DNA of 64,000 nucleotides. Source: Streptomyces lunaelactis (lineage in GTDB: Bacteria; Actinomycetota; Actinomycetes; Streptomycetales; Streptomycetaceae). The stretch is taken from NCBI RefSeq assembly GCF_003054555.1, contig NZ_CP026304.1, forward strand, positions 2,728,001 through 2,792,000. Direction: 5' to 3'. The first letter of the stretch is position 1. Each line of letters starts with the position of its first letter. A program made the translations under genes and the position numbers. This document shows, piece after piece, positions 8,840 to 18,267 of the stretch. The notes under the pieces are model-generated. The model saw only the letters and a list, made by a program, of their open reading frames with translations. It was not told where the DNA came from and made no database searches.

Positions 8840-9740
8840 CCTCGACCCCCTCGTACCCGACGTCCCCGCCCTGCGCTCGCGTCTGGACGCCGTCGGCTAC
8901 CTGGCCGACGACGCCCTGGCCACGGCGCTGCTGCTGGCCGTGCGCATGCGGCGGCCGATCCTGCTGGAGGGCGAGCCCGGTGTCGGCAAGACCGAGGCGG
9001 CCCGCGCGCTCGCCGCCGTGCTCGACACCCCGCTGATCCGGCTGCAGTGCTACGAGGGACTGTCCTCGGCCGAGGCCCTCTATGAGTGGAACTATCCACG
9101 GCAACTGCTGGCCATCCGGCTGGCCGAGTCCCGCGGGAAGCCCCTGCGGGACGCCGACCTGTTCGCCGAGGACTACCTGCTGCCACGGCCGCTGCTCGCC
9201 GCGATCTGCCACCCGGGACCGCGGCCGGCGGTGCTGCTCATCGACGAGGTGGACCGCGCCGACGACGAATTCGAGGCCTTTCTGCTGGAGCTGCTCGCCG
9301 ATGCCGCGGTCACCATCCCCGAACTGGGCACCCGGACGGCTGCGGTGCCGCCGGTGGCCGTACTGACCTCCAACCGCACCCGGGATCTGCACGACGCGCT
9401 CAAACGCCGCTGCCTCTACCACTGGATCGACTACCCGGACACCGCACGAGTCGCCGCGATCATCCGCAGACGGGTGCCGGAGTCGGCCGAGTGGCTGGCC
9501 GCGCGCGTGGCGCGCGGGGTGGCGCGCCTGCGTGCTCGGCAGGAGCTCACCAAGCCGCCCGGCATCGCCGAGGCGATCGACTGGGCGGGCGCGCTGCACG
9601 CGCTGGGGCTCTCCGTTCTCGACGCCGACGCCGCCGACCGCACCCTGGGGGCGGTACTCAAGTACGCCGAGGACCTGGAGGCCGTGCGCCGGGCCGGACT
9701 GGCGGAGCTGGTCGACGCGGAGGCAGGCTCCGATGCCTGA
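8832..9740 (+). CDS. coxD: MoxR-type AAA+ ATPase CoxD
   Basis: This 302-residue MoxR-family ATPase has a Walker A motif GEPGVGKT (residues about 43-50), a Walker B motif VLLIDEVDRADDEF (about 135-148) and sensor 1 TSNRTRDL. In CO oxidisers CoxD helps assemble the CuSMo active site of CoxL, working with the VWA protein CoxE encoded directly downstream. The start overlaps the previous gene by 8 bases, and the stop overlaps coxE by 8 bases. Confidence 0.9.
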   Translation: MPDLDPLVPDVPALRSRLDAVGYLADDALATALLLAVRMRRPILLEGEPGVGKTEAARALAAVLDTPLIRLQCYEGLSSAEALYEWNYPRQLLAIRLAESRGKPLRDADLFAEDYLLPRPLLAAICHPGPRPAVLLIDEVDRADDEFEAFLLELLADAAVTIPELGTRTAAVPPVAVLTSNRTRDLHDALKRRCLYHWIDYPDTARVAAIIRRRVPESAEWLAARVARGVARLRARQELTKPPGIAEAIDWAGALHALGLSVLDADAADRTLGAVLKYAEDLEAVRRAGLAELVDAEAGSDA

Positions 9741-10881
9741 CATGCCAGAACTGGCAGCCTCGTTCACCGCCGCCCTGCACGACGCAGGGATCGCGGTGGG
9801 CCCCGACCGTACCCGGAGCTTCGCTCGGGCGCTCACCCTGCTGGAACCGTCGACGACGCGCGAGCTGCGGCACTGCGCGCTCGCCACCCTGGTGTCCGAC
9901 CGCGAGCAGATCGAGCCGTTCGACGCGGTCTTCCGCGAGGTCTTCGGCGGCCCGGCCGACCGCGGAGCACAGCGCGGGCAGCCCGGCGACCCGGCCCGAT
10001 CGCTCCCGGACGCCGTTCCCGGCCGCGTCCCCGGCTCCCGGAAGGCCACCGCGGACGGACGCGGCCGGGAGGCCGACACACCGCCGCGGGAGGCTCCCGT
10101 ACCCCTCGCCGCCAGTCCGCTCGACCGTCTCGCCAACCGCGACTTCGCGGACCTGTCCGCCGAGGAACTGGCCCGGCTCTCCGAGGTGATGCGCACCATT
10201 GTGCTTCGCACCCCGACCCGGCTGTCCCGCCGGCGCCGCACCGCGCACCACGGTGCGCGCATCGACGTGCGCCGCACCCTCTCCGTCAGCCGGCGCACCG
10301 GCGGATACCCGCTGCGGCTACGCCGCTTCGTGCCCCGCGCCCGCCCCCGCGACCTCATCGTGCTCTGCGACATCTCCGGATCGATGGAGCCCTATGCCCG
10401 CGCGATGCTGCAACTGCTCTACTGTGCCGTCCGCGCCGCCCACGCCGAGGTCTTCACCTTCGCCACCCGGCTCACACGCCTCACGCCGGCCCTCCGGCGG
10501 GCCGGGCCGGACGACGCCCTGGCACGGGCCGGACGGGCGGCCCCGGACTGGTCCGGGGGCACCCGGATAGCGGAGTGCCTGGCGGAGTTCAACGAGCGGT
10601 TCGGCCGGCGCGGCATGGCGCACGGCGCCGTGGTCGCCATCATCTCCGACGGCTGGGACACCGGCGCGCCCGCCGACCTCGCCACCCACATGGCGCGGCT
10701 GTCCCGGGTCGCCTACCGCGTCGTATGGGTCAACCCGCGCACGGCAAGCCCGCGCTACCGTCCGCTCGTGGCCGGCATGGCTGCAGCACTGCCCTACTGC
10801 GACGCCGTCGTCAGCGCCCACAACCTCGCGGCCCTGGACGACTTCACCGCCGCACTGTCCGCCCCGCGCCACCGCCGATGA
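9733..10881 (+). CDS. coxE: VWA-domain protein CoxE
   Basis: This 382-residue partner of CoxD in CO dehydrogenase maturation has a hydrophilic N-terminal half, a basic patch (RLSRRRRTAHH) and a C-terminal von Willebrand A domain. The MIDAS motif is DISGSM near residue 218, followed by SGGTRIAECL and IISDGWDTG. The ATG at 9733 overlaps the coxD stop; a second ATG at 9742 is possible. It is the last gene of the operon. No coxG is seen in the window. Confidence 0.87.
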   Translation: MPDMPELAASFTAALHDAGIAVGPDRTRSFARALTLLEPSTTRELRHCALATLVSDREQIEPFDAVFREVFGGPADRGAQRGQPGDPARSLPDAVPGRVPGSRKATADGRGREADTPPREAPVPLAASPLDRLANRDFADLSAEELARLSEVMRTIVLRTPTRLSRRRRTAHHGARIDVRRTLSVSRRTGGYPLRLRRFVPRARPRDLIVLCDISGSMEPYARAMLQLLYCAVRAAHAEVFTFATRLTRLTPALRRAGPDDALARAGRAAPDWSGGTRIAECLAEFNERFGRRGMAHGAVVAIISDGWDTGAPADLATHMARLSRVAYRVVWVNPRTASPRYRPLVAGMAAALPYCDAVVSAHNLAALDDFTAALSAPRHRR

Positions 10882-11157
10882 CCCTGCCCGTCCTCCGGCC
10901 ATACCGTGCTGCCGCGCCAGCTCGTAGCCCTGGGCAATGGCTGTGTCGCGGGCCCCCGCATCGAGTCGAGCAGCCCCATCGAACCGCGGATCGTTCCTTC
11001 AGCGATGAACTTGACGTCGGGCGCCAGTCCGCTCACAGCTTCCCTTGGCCGGGTCGCCGACCGGGACCACGCCCTCAGCACTTGGCCGCGCAGCCGCGAT
11101 CCGACAACACGTCCTGGAGATGCCCGCCCCGATTGTGACGGAAGGTCGGCTATCGGG
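10882..11157. other. Intergenic stretch after coxE, no supported gene
   Basis: These 276 bases separate convergent coxE and the ankyrin/HEAT gene. A minus-strand frame (APDVKFIAEGTIRGSMGLLD) looks protein-like over about 40 residues and could be a relic, but I cannot assign it to a family. I see no clear terminator hairpin. Confidence 0.3.
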
Positions 11158-12531
11158 TCAGGGCTGGTCGGGCCTGTTCCGCCATCTCCAGCGCCAGAGC
11201 CCCCCCGGCCGGTGATCGTGCTCGAAGCCGGGGCCGAGCGGTCCCACGCGTTCGTACGCCTCCTCGGTCCGCGGATCGTCCCGCCGGGCGAGGCCGTAGG
11301 CGCCCTCCAGGCGCAGCTGTTGGTCGTCCTCGTCGAGCAGTGCCGCGAACGCGTCTGTGACGGCGGGCGTATGGTCGCGGGGTGCGGACAGGGCAGCCGC
11401 GGCGGAGGCCCGTACGGCGGTGTCCAGGTCCCGGATCAGGACGAGCAGCGCCTGCGTGATTTCAGGACTGAGGTCGCGCGCCGTGCCGAGCACGGTGCAC
11501 ACCGCGCTGCGTACCGCGGAGTCTGGGTCGCGCGCGAGGGTGAGCAGTGAGGCGGTGGCCGCGGGGGTGGGGGAGGAGCCGTACGTGTGGAAGCAGTAGG
11601 GCACTTCACGGCGCACGCGAGGGTCCGGGTGCTCGGCGTGGCGGAGCCCGACGGCCTCCTGGCCGGGGTGTTCGTCGCCGTTGTAGACGTCGAGAACCTT
11701 GGCGAGCACCTCACTGTCCGTCTCTTGGACTGCCCAAGCAGCGAGAAGTTGGCTCTCCTCGTTCGTGTACGAGTGGAGGCCGGCGCTCTCGGAGATCGCC
11801 CTGGTCCACAGGAAGCAGGTCACGAATCGGCGGTGGGCGGGCGCCGGGTGGTGACGGAAGGCCACCACGGCCGACCAGGTTTCCTTGCTGCGGCGCTGGC
11901 TGAGAACGAAGCAGGACGCGGACCAGTCCACATGGTCCTCGTCGGGGTACCGGACGGCGCGGGCCATCAGTTCGTCGACCGGTGCCAGGATGCGAAAGGC
12001 CCACTCCAGCAAGGTGAGAATGGCGCCGTGCCCTGCCCGTACGGTGAGCCCGCCGAGGGAGACCTGATCGACATGGTTGTACTCGTCATCTTGGACCAGG
12101 AACGTTTCGGCTGGCCCTGACGCTCCGGTCCTGCGGCGCAACTCCTCGGTCGCGCCCATCTCGTACCATTTCCTGGCCAAGGCGAGGAGCCGTTCCCGTG
12201 CGGCTTGCGGGAGCCGCAGCCGCGGCTCGATGCCCAGAACCGCCGTGACCATCGCCGGAGAGCCGAGATCGACGGCCCGCAGCAGCGGTGTCATCCCGTC
12301 CGGCAGCAGCTGGTCCTGGTCCGCGCCGCCCTCCACCAGCACCTCGGCGACCACTTCGTCGTACGCCGTCACGGCCGCGCACAGCACCGGGAGTCCGTCC
12401 TCACCGGCCGCGTCGGGATCCGCGCCCTCTTCCAGCAGCGCGCGCACCATGTCGGCGTTCCGTGCCCGTACCGCCGATACGAGTCTGGTGTCCCGGCTCT
12501 CTTTGTGACTGCCGTACCCCGGCGATCCCAT
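11158..12531 (-). CDS. Ankyrin-repeat / HEAT-repeat protein
   Basis: This 457-residue soluble repeat protein has ankyrin repeats at about residues 17-100 (ARNADMVRALLEEGADPDA, then DEVVAEVLVEGGADQDQL, then DGMTPLLRAVD). The middle domain (about 130-290) is unassigned. The C-terminal 150 residues contain HEAT-like repeats (HPDPRVRREVPYC, then DPDSAVRSAVCTVLG, then DLDTAVRASAAAAL). Such proteins act in protein-protein contacts; no catalytic motif is visible. No signal peptide is seen, so it is probably cytoplasmic. It stands alone between the cox operon and the island boundary. Confidence 0.8.
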   Translation of the reverse strand: MGSPGYGSHKESRDTRLVSAVRARNADMVRALLEEGADPDAAGEDGLPVLCAAVTAYDEVVAEVLVEGGADQDQLLPDGMTPLLRAVDLGSPAMVTAVLGIEPRLRLPQAARERLLALARKWYEMGATEELRRRTGASGPAETFLVQDDEYNHVDQVSLGGLTVRAGHGAILTLLEWAFRILAPVDELMARAVRYPDEDHVDWSASCFVLSQRRSKETWSAVVAFRHHPAPAHRRFVTCFLWTRAISESAGLHSYTNEESQLLAAWAVQETDSEVLAKVLDVYNGDEHPGQEAVGLRHAEHPDPRVRREVPYCFHTYGSSPTPAATASLLTLARDPDSAVRSAVCTVLGTARDLSPEITQALLVLIRDLDTAVRASAAAALSAPRDHTPAVTDAFAALLDEDDQQLRLEGAYGLARRDDPRTEEAYERVGPLGPGFEHDHRPGGLWRWRWRNRPDQP

Positions 12532-12883
12532 CCGTCCCCCTCGTCAACGCGCGTCCGCCGCTGTCATCGCCGACTTACACGAGTGGCCTGGTGAGCCGCC
12601 CGCCCCCGGATCGAAACCCTGGTCCTGCATTTGCCCCGTACGCAACAGGGAGTCCCCGCTGAGATTGATCTCGGTGGGGCCCGCCTACAGCGCGGGGCCT
12701 CGAGCCGGCGGGGGACGGTGCCCGCAGCGGCTACACCGACCGCCCGCCCTTCTAGCCGCTTCCGGGAGCCGCTCAAAGCCAAACAGGCGCCAGGGCTGAC
12801 CTTGTCCCCTGACTTGTCCCCTGGGGCTCCATGTGCCGCCAAAAGCCACTACAAGGCCGCCAGCCCCAAGCGAGCAGCACGAA
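12532..12883. other. Non-coding stretch beside the outer att site
   Basis: No supported gene. It contains a tandem CTTGTCCCCTG/CTTGTCCCCTG pair near 12801-12825. By the att logic this is the original chromosome flank of the integration site, ending in the T-tailed hairpin described separately. Confidence 0.35.
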
Positions 12884-12918
12884 AAAACCGCAGGTCAGAA
12901 CGTTTCTCCTGACCTGCG
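12883..12918 (-). terminator. Rho-independent terminator, probably the tRNA's own, displaced by the island
   Basis: CGCAGGTCAG (12889-12898) and CTGACCTGCG (12909-12918) form a perfect 10-bp stem around a 10-base loop. Read on the minus strand the stem is followed by GGTTTTTT, a classic terminator tail. It sits 6 bases beyond the 3' end of the tRNA fragment at 12925, exactly where a terminator for the leftward CAT tRNA would lie before anything was inserted. Confidence 0.7.
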
Positions 12919-12924
12919 ACGCAG

Positions 12925-12969
12925 TGGGGCGGGTGGGACTCGAACCCACGGCCGACGGATTATGAGTCC
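12925..12969 (-). repeat. att copy A: 45-base tRNA 3' fragment (outer island junction)
   Basis: Identical over 45 bases to the 3' part of the tRNA at 30791-30835 (T-arm, variable loop, anticodon arm), ending at ...GGATTATGAGTCC. Beyond that the sequence switches from tRNA to an arm shared with copies B and C (TTTGGGGATCTTGGCG). This is the expected product of site-specific integration into a tRNA gene. Its left flank is the displaced terminator, so it is the outermost junction. Confidence 0.88.
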
Positions 12970-13115
12970 TTTGGGGATCTTGGCGCCCCTTGTCGATCTA
13001 CGCCGATCCACGACGTTTTCGCAGGTCAGAGGAGGCGAGCCATGTCGGTACTAGTTCGCCTTTGTCGGTCTGTTCCTGTCCTTGTGTCCTGACCGCGTCC
13101 TGACCACGTCCCGGT
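12970..13115. repeat. Element-side att arm of copy A with short direct repeats
   Basis: About 110 bases after the core are shared with copy B and partly with copy C. They contain spaced GATCTACG/GATCCACG repeats (CGATCTACGCCGATCCACG) and then GTCCTGACC repeated at 11-base spacing before GTCCC. Closely spaced direct repeats next to a core site are typical of arm-type binding sites for tyrosine recombinases. Confidence 0.5.
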
Positions 13116-13958
13116 TGGACAGAATCGAAGGGCACGAGAGCGACCGCGCCAGCTCGGGAATCGGACTCATTCATCAAGCTGGCTCCTCATGGCCTCTCGT
13201 GCCGCCTTGCGGCCAACGCCGCCCCCACCGCCGACTTCAGGTCGCGCCGTGCAGCAAATTCGGCAAGGATTCGATCAGCCATGGGGCCTTCGGTTGGCAG
13301 CTCGCCAGGCCGGGCGGGCGGCCGCGGGGGCGTCGCCAGCCTTGGGAGCGTCTAACCCTGCAGCATTGTGAGCGGCGGCGCAGTCTCTCCAGCCATCGAC
13401 CGGTCACTGACGGTGCAACCCTGATCGCTGAAGGCGGATGCACTCGCCACAGCAAGAACAGTTGCGTCTATTTCCGGCCTCAACGCGCAGAAAGTTTTCC
13501 AGTGCGTCCAGGAGCGGGACATCGAGCTGTGCTCGTCACCGTGCGGCGAGCCAGCGAGGAATCAAAGGTCAATCCCGCATTTAGAGCGTCGGCCTGGCTA
13601 GCGAGACCGCGCGACACACGGCAGAGGTGGCACCAGCAAGCGCCCTCGATGGGCGTGTGACACGGGACACGCCTTGTCGCCTCGCGTGGCTCTAGGTGAC
13701 ACTCAATGGCGCAAATGCCGCATATGACTAGAAGGACGGCGCACTGCGTGGCCCTCCGTAGCAGCAATCGCTCCTGCGGCGCCGATGGCTGGTCTAGACC
13801 CCTTGGGGATGGCACTAGCGCCTCCTAGGCTCTCTTCTGATCGTGAGAGAGCGCACGCGGACTGGGGGGCTGGGAAGTCCGGGCAACCTTCAACGGCCTC
13901 TTGCCGATCCGGTCAAGATCATTCGCTTGCACTTGGTGCATCCATGAGGGGGACTTAC
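13116..13958. other. Gene-poor stretch at the start of cargo 1
   Basis: About 840 bases between att arm A and the SapA-like gene. The long frames on both strands lack recognisable domains, ribosome sites or a convincing codon bias, and I do not support any of them. The ribosome site for the next gene (GAGGGGGA, about 13946-13952) is clear. Confidence 0.35.
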
Positions 13959-14474
13959 ATGCTGGCCATTGCCAGATCCACCGCTCGCTTAGCGGTGGCC
14001 GCCACCGGCGTCGCTGCTCTGACTGTCGCTGCGCCGCAGGCGTCCGCCGCTGAGGATCCCAACAGCACCGACGTAAAGATGTCCGTCGAGGCCTCCAAGG
14101 AGACTCGCGAGTTCGCCGCGGCCAACCCGGGGGAAGTCGCGGCTGCAGCGAACGCGTGTGGCACGGGGTACACATTGAACAGAGCCATACCGCTGCCGGT
14201 GGGTACTGACCCCAGACTGCGCCTTGCAACTGTGTTCACCTACAACAGTCAGGCAGGCGGGTGCCTCATCTTCGACAACAACACGGGCAGAGCCCAGAGT
14301 ATGACGGCGAAGGTTTGCGACGGGTACCCGGGCACCAAGTGCGACACCGACACTGGCACGTTCAGCCAGTACGCCGGCCCCGTCTACACCAAGTACCCCG
14401 TGTGCGCCACTGTCACCGCAAAGATGTCGAACTTCATCAACTACACCTCCCAATATGCCTTCTCGTGCAACTAG
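13959..14474 (+). CDS. Secreted protein resembling spore-associated protein A (SapA)
   Basis: This 171-residue protein has a Sec signal peptide (ALTVAAPQASAAED cleavage region, residues about 20-33). The mature part has four to six cysteines and the pattern CGTGYTLN, then FTYNSQAGGC, then TGTFSQYAGPV, then a C-terminal YTSQYAFSCN. This spacing resembles Streptomyces SapA-type spore-associated proteins (TYNS...C, DSGxFxYYAGPV, YTSPFxxC). ATG 13959 was chosen over ATG 13944 because GAGGGGGA is 6 bases before it. The end overlaps the next gene by 20 bases. The function of the SapA family is unknown. Confidence 0.65.
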   Translation: MLAIARSTARLAVAATGVAALTVAAPQASAAEDPNSTDVKMSVEASKETREFAAANPGEVAAAANACGTGYTLNRAIPLPVGTDPRLRLATVFTYNSQAGGCLIFDNNTGRAQSMTAKVCDGYPGTKCDTDTGTFSQYAGPVYTKYPVCATVTAKMSNFINYTSQYAFSCN

Positions 14475-15150
14475 GCGGCGGCCCGCGCCGCGCCGTCGGA
14501 CTGTCGCCTGGGGCGGAGCCCTGGTGCTGACAGCGGCGATAACAGCTGGAACAGTCGTTGTTCTCACCGGAGGGGACCGGAGGAGCGACGGTACCGCCGA
14601 TGGCCCGCCCGGTTCATTTGCGCCCAGTGGGCCCCCGTCTGTCGGTCGATCGACAGAGCCAGCGGCAGGGGCGGAGTCGCATTCGAAGTCTGCCGAGGCG
14701 ACACCTGCCCCCAAACCGTCGTCGTCTCAGCCTGCGGCGCAGGATCGCATCAGAGCCGAGATCGACGCGCGGCAGGCAGCAGCTGCCAGCGGCGACCCCA
14801 TCACGCGCAGCACACCGACCGGCACGGCTCAAGGCAGTGAGGAGTTCGGACAGCCGGTCCTTGTGAGCCGCGATGTCACGGTCTTCAAGCCCCGTCGTGA
14901 CAGGGGATCGCTGACGGTGCCGCTGAGCATCACCAACAGCGGCAAGAAGCGAGCCTCCTACCAAGTCGAGGTACGCATCACCGGGCCGGGCGGATTCGAC
15001 GCGACGGTAAGAGTCGACACCGGCGCGGTCGCCCTCTACCCCGGCACGTCGTGGCCCACTGAACTCACCGTGAAGGATCCCGGCAAGCCCCTGCCGGACA
15101 ACCCGGTCGTGTCGATCGTGAAGAACAACAAGCGAGAGCTGCAGAGCTGA
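14455..15150 (+). CDS. Membrane-anchored extracytoplasmic protein, function unknown
   Basis: This 231-residue protein has a strongly basic N-terminus (TRRRPAPRRR), one transmembrane segment (residues about 18-38), a long Ser/Pro/Ala-rich linker, and a C-terminal beta-rich domain of about 90 residues (SLTVPLSITNSGKKRASYQV, then VALYPGTSW). That domain resembles the immunoglobulin-like DUFs common in actinobacterial surface proteins. It starts inside the SapA-like gene and is probably co-translated with it. The function cannot be assigned. Confidence 0.65.
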   Translation: MPSRATRRRPAPRRRTVAWGGALVLTAAITAGTVVVLTGGDRRSDGTADGPPGSFAPSGPPSVGRSTEPAAGAESHSKSAEATPAPKPSSSQPAAQDRIRAEIDARQAAAASGDPITRSTPTGTAQGSEEFGQPVLVSRDVTVFKPRRDRGSLTVPLSITNSGKKRASYQVEVRITGPGGFDATVRVDTGAVALYPGTSWPTELTVKDPGKPLPDNPVVSIVKNNKRELQS

Positions 15151-15468
<318 letters not shown>

Positions 15469-15532
15469 GACCCGGCATTCCCTCAGAAGTAGATCCGCAC
15501 GCGCATGAGCAGGCAAAGAAAGAGGACCTTTC

Positions 15533-17773
15533 GTGGCTGATGAAATGATTAAACGGGCACAGCGATTCGTGAACTCCGTCTACGGTAGTCGCATCGGAAT
15601 GACGGTGGAGGAGGACGGTCAGACAGGCTGGAACACCATGTACGCCCTCACCCGTGCTCTCCAGTACGAGTTGGGCATCACGTCTCTCTCCAACAGTTTC
15701 GGTCCCACGACGCTGTCCACGCTGAACTCGAAGTACCCGCAGCTGTACGAGACCACCATTCCTTCTGAGGACTTCTGCCGCATCATTCAGTCCGCGATGT
15801 ACTGCAAGGGTTACGACGGGGGTGATATCGACGGTGTCTACAGCATTCGCGTCAAGCAGGCGATGCTCAAACTGAAATCGGACATGGGGGTTGACGCGTC
15901 CAACAGCGTCCTGATACCGAAAGTCTTCAAGGGCCTGTTGAACATGGACGCCTACGTCACCGTCAACTCCGGCTCCGAGGCGATCCGTAGTGTGCAGAGG
16001 TGGCTCAACGGCCGCTACGTGAACCGCGGGGACTTCTTCGTCATCCCGTGCGACGGTCACAACTCCCGGGACGTGTCGAAGTCCATGCTCTTCGCGGTCC
16101 AGTACGAATTAGGGATGGCGGACGGAGTCGCGAACGGTGTGTTCGGTCCCGGCACTCAGTCGGGTCTGAAGTCGCACACGGTGTCCTCAGGGTCCACAGG
16201 CACCTGGGTGTCCCTGTTCTCGGCGGGGATGATTCTCAACCAGCGGTCCGTGGCCTTCTCTAGCTCCTTCGGCTCCTCACTCGCCGACGCGGTACGTGCC
16301 TTCCAGTCGTTCGCCAAGCTTCCCGTGACGGGCAGTGGTGACTTCCAGACTTGGGCATCCCTCCTTGCCTCCTACGGCGACCAGTCCCGCAAGGGCGCGG
16401 CGTGCGACGGGGTCACGAAGATAACCCCGGCTCGCGCGGCGGCGCTGAAGACGGAGGGCATCACTTATGTCGGCCGCTACCTCACCAACCCGAGCACGAC
16501 GTCGCTGCCCGAGAAGGCGATCCAGCCGGGGGAACTCCAGACGATCGCCGACAACGGCCTTCGCTGCTACCCCATCTACCAGACCTTTGGCCGTGACGCC
16601 GCCGGCTTCAACTACGCCGCCGGGCGAGCGGCCGGGTACGCGGCGGTCAACGCGGCCGTGGACCACGGCTTCAAGAACGGGACGCGGATCTTCTTCGCCG
16701 TCGACTTCGACGCCCTCGACCACGAAGTCACCTCTAACGTCCTACCCCACTTCAAGGGGATCGAGGACTCGATGGCGGACACCGGAAATGCATACCTGGT
16801 TGGAGTGTACGGTCCACGCAACGTTTGCACTCGTGTCGGCGAGGCAGGCCATTCCACAGCCTCTTTCGTCTCCGACATGTCCTCCGGCTTCTCCGGCAAC
16901 TACGGCTACCCGCTGCCCGCCGACTGGGCCTACGACCAGATCGTCACCCGTACCGTCGGCTCCGGCGACGGCAAGATCGAGATCGACAACAACATCGCCT
17001 CCGGCCGCGACATCGGGCAGAACTCGTTCAACAAGCCGCGCGGTACCGTCCCCGACGTCCGGTTCGACGGCGGCTTCCTCAACGCCCTTCACGATGACCT
17101 CGGTAGATTCATGCGGTCCATCGGTTACGCGGACGACGGCGGCACCGGCGCCGACGCGAAGCTCTTCACCCACACGCAGTGCTTCGAAACGATCATGTCC
17201 TTCGACACCCTGATCACTCAGTTGTCGAACAGATACAGCATGCGCAAAGCACTGATCCAGACGAACGCGTACTGGGAGATGCGCCACTACGACCTCATCG
17301 ACCAGGCTGTGGATCACCAAGTTGCCTCGTACCACCTCAATGGCGTTGGCGCGGTTAAAGACTCTTCCACGGGTATCGCGCAGATCAGTGGGCGGGTCGG
17401 AATCATCGCCTGGAACCACTGCATCAACAAGGGCTTCGCGTCCGGCACTGTCCTCGACCCCAACAAGGACTCGGACATCTGGACCATGTGGCAAAAGGTG
17501 AACAAGGACAACGCGTTCAGCGTGCAGACGGTTTCGCTGCTTCACCTCTGGGGCGTGGACGGCAAGCCAGGGGGCGACAACCCTCCGGATGGGGAAACCA
17601 TCCTGCGCTCCATGCGCCTGGACTACACCGAAAAGGAGATCTTCGAGCTCGTGCGCCGCTATCAGGGCTGGGGCAAACTCCCGAACGGCGAAAGGGTGGA
17701 AGAGCACGCGACGAAGCGCATGACCCTCTACCAGATCTTCGAGAAATACAACGGCATTGTGCGGAACCCTTGA
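15533..17773 (+). CDS. Multidomain cell-wall protein: PG-binding-like repeats, DUF1906 glycoside-hydrolase-like domain, lysozyme-like tail
   Basis: This 746-residue protein begins with GTG after AGAGGA. Residues about 1-285 hold three or four peptidoglycan-binding-like repeats (DGVYSIRVKQAML, AVRAFQSFAKLPVTG). Residues about 287-500 form the GH25-like DUF1906 (Rv2525c) fold (ITYVGRYL, then RIFFAVDFDA, then YLVGVYGP, then DWAYDQIV, then IEIDNNIA). The last 200 residues include DSSTGIAQI, a motif seen in lysozyme-like domains. No signal peptide is present, although all domains suggest a cell-wall substrate. It leads a three-gene cassette with a small membrane protein and a Tat-exported M15 homologue. 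It is intact; catalytic activity is not proven. Confidence 0.78.
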   Translation: MADEMIKRAQRFVNSVYGSRIGMTVEEDGQTGWNTMYALTRALQYELGITSLSNSFGPTTLSTLNSKYPQLYETTIPSEDFCRIIQSAMYCKGYDGGDIDGVYSIRVKQAMLKLKSDMGVDASNSVLIPKVFKGLLNMDAYVTVNSGSEAIRSVQRWLNGRYVNRGDFFVIPCDGHNSRDVSKSMLFAVQYELGMADGVANGVFGPGTQSGLKSHTVSSGSTGTWVSLFSAGMILNQRSVAFSSSFGSSLADAVRAFQSFAKLPVTGSGDFQTWASLLASYGDQSRKGAACDGVTKITPARAAALKTEGITYVGRYLTNPSTTSLPEKAIQPGELQTIADNGLRCYPIYQTFGRDAAGFNYAAGRAAGYAAVNAAVDHGFKNGTRIFFAVDFDALDHEVTSNVLPHFKGIEDSMADTGNAYLVGVYGPRNVCTRVGEAGHSTASFVSDMSSGFSGNYGYPLPADWAYDQIVTRTVGSGDGKIEIDNNIASGRDIGQNSFNKPRGTVPDVRFDGGFLNALHDDLGRFMRSIGYADDGGTGADAKLFTHTQCFETIMSFDTLITQLSNRYSMRKALIQTNAYWEMRHYDLIDQAVDHQVASYHLNGVGAVKDSSTGIAQISGRVGIIAWNHCINKGFASGTVLDPNKDSDIWTMWQKVNKDNAFSVQTVSLLHLWGVDGKPGGDNPPDGETILRSMRLDYTEKEIFELVRRYQGWGKLPNGERVEEHATKRMTLYQIFEKYNGIVRNP

Positions 17774-17781
17774 GTGCCCCG

Positions 17782-18267
17782 ATGGCATCCGGCCACGTCG
17801 GCCCGCCCAGCCCTCTTGTCCTGCTGATGCTCAGTCTGGTCATGGCGATCACCGCAGTCGGTCTCGCTGGCTATGGCTTCAGCACTCTGGCGCGGCAAGG
17901 CGTGAGGCGCTCAGGCATAGGGAACGTTCTCCGCAGTTCCGCTGCCCTCGCCGCCTCCATCGGAATCGCCATGTACGCCTGGGGCGCCCTCCACCTCGTG
18001 GGGGACGAGACGATGACTGTCCAGGCATGCCGCGATGCAGTCGGGAGGGAGCAATCAGCCGACATCGACCGATACGAATTCTCCTACATCCCGTTGCACC
18101 TGGGCTGCCACGTCAAAGGCGACGGCACATACGCCGCCGCCATCCCCGAGTACGTCAACCCCGCCATGCTGGGGCTGGCGGTCCTTACTGCTACTTTGAC
18201 CATTTTCGCGGCCATCGAAGCGAAGCATCGCGGCAGACAGAACTACATGAAGGGAATGTCCACTTGA
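17782..18267 (+). CDS. Small membrane protein of the cell-wall cassette
   Basis: This 161-residue protein has three predicted transmembrane segments (residues about 10-32, 43-62 and 125-147) and a central extracytoplasmic loop with two cysteines (QACRDAVGRE, then HLGCHVKG) that could form a disulphide. ATG 17782 is preferred; an in-frame TTG at 17770 overlapping the upstream stop is an alternative. The 3' end overlaps the next gene by 4 bases. Nothing identifies a biochemical role; the context suggests work with its two neighbours at the cell envelope. Confidence 0.6.
   Translation: MASGHVGPPSPLVLLMLSLVMAITAVGLAGYGFSTLARQGVRRSGIGNVLRSSAALAASIGIAMYAWGALHLVGDETMTVQACRDAVGREQSADIDRYEFSYIPLHLGCHVKGDGTYAAAIPEYVNPAMLGLAVLTATLTIFAAIEAKHRGRQNYMKGMST

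Noticed and set aside
12564..12842. Minus-strand frame as the missing integrase C-terminus beside att A
   Set aside because: The GDKSGDK stretch is suggestive, but no catalytic R/H/R/Y region is visible. The flank is better explained as original chromosome.
13082..13660. 192-residue plus-strand frame after att copy A
   Set aside because: No ribosome site or domain, composition like random frames, and it starts inside the att arm.
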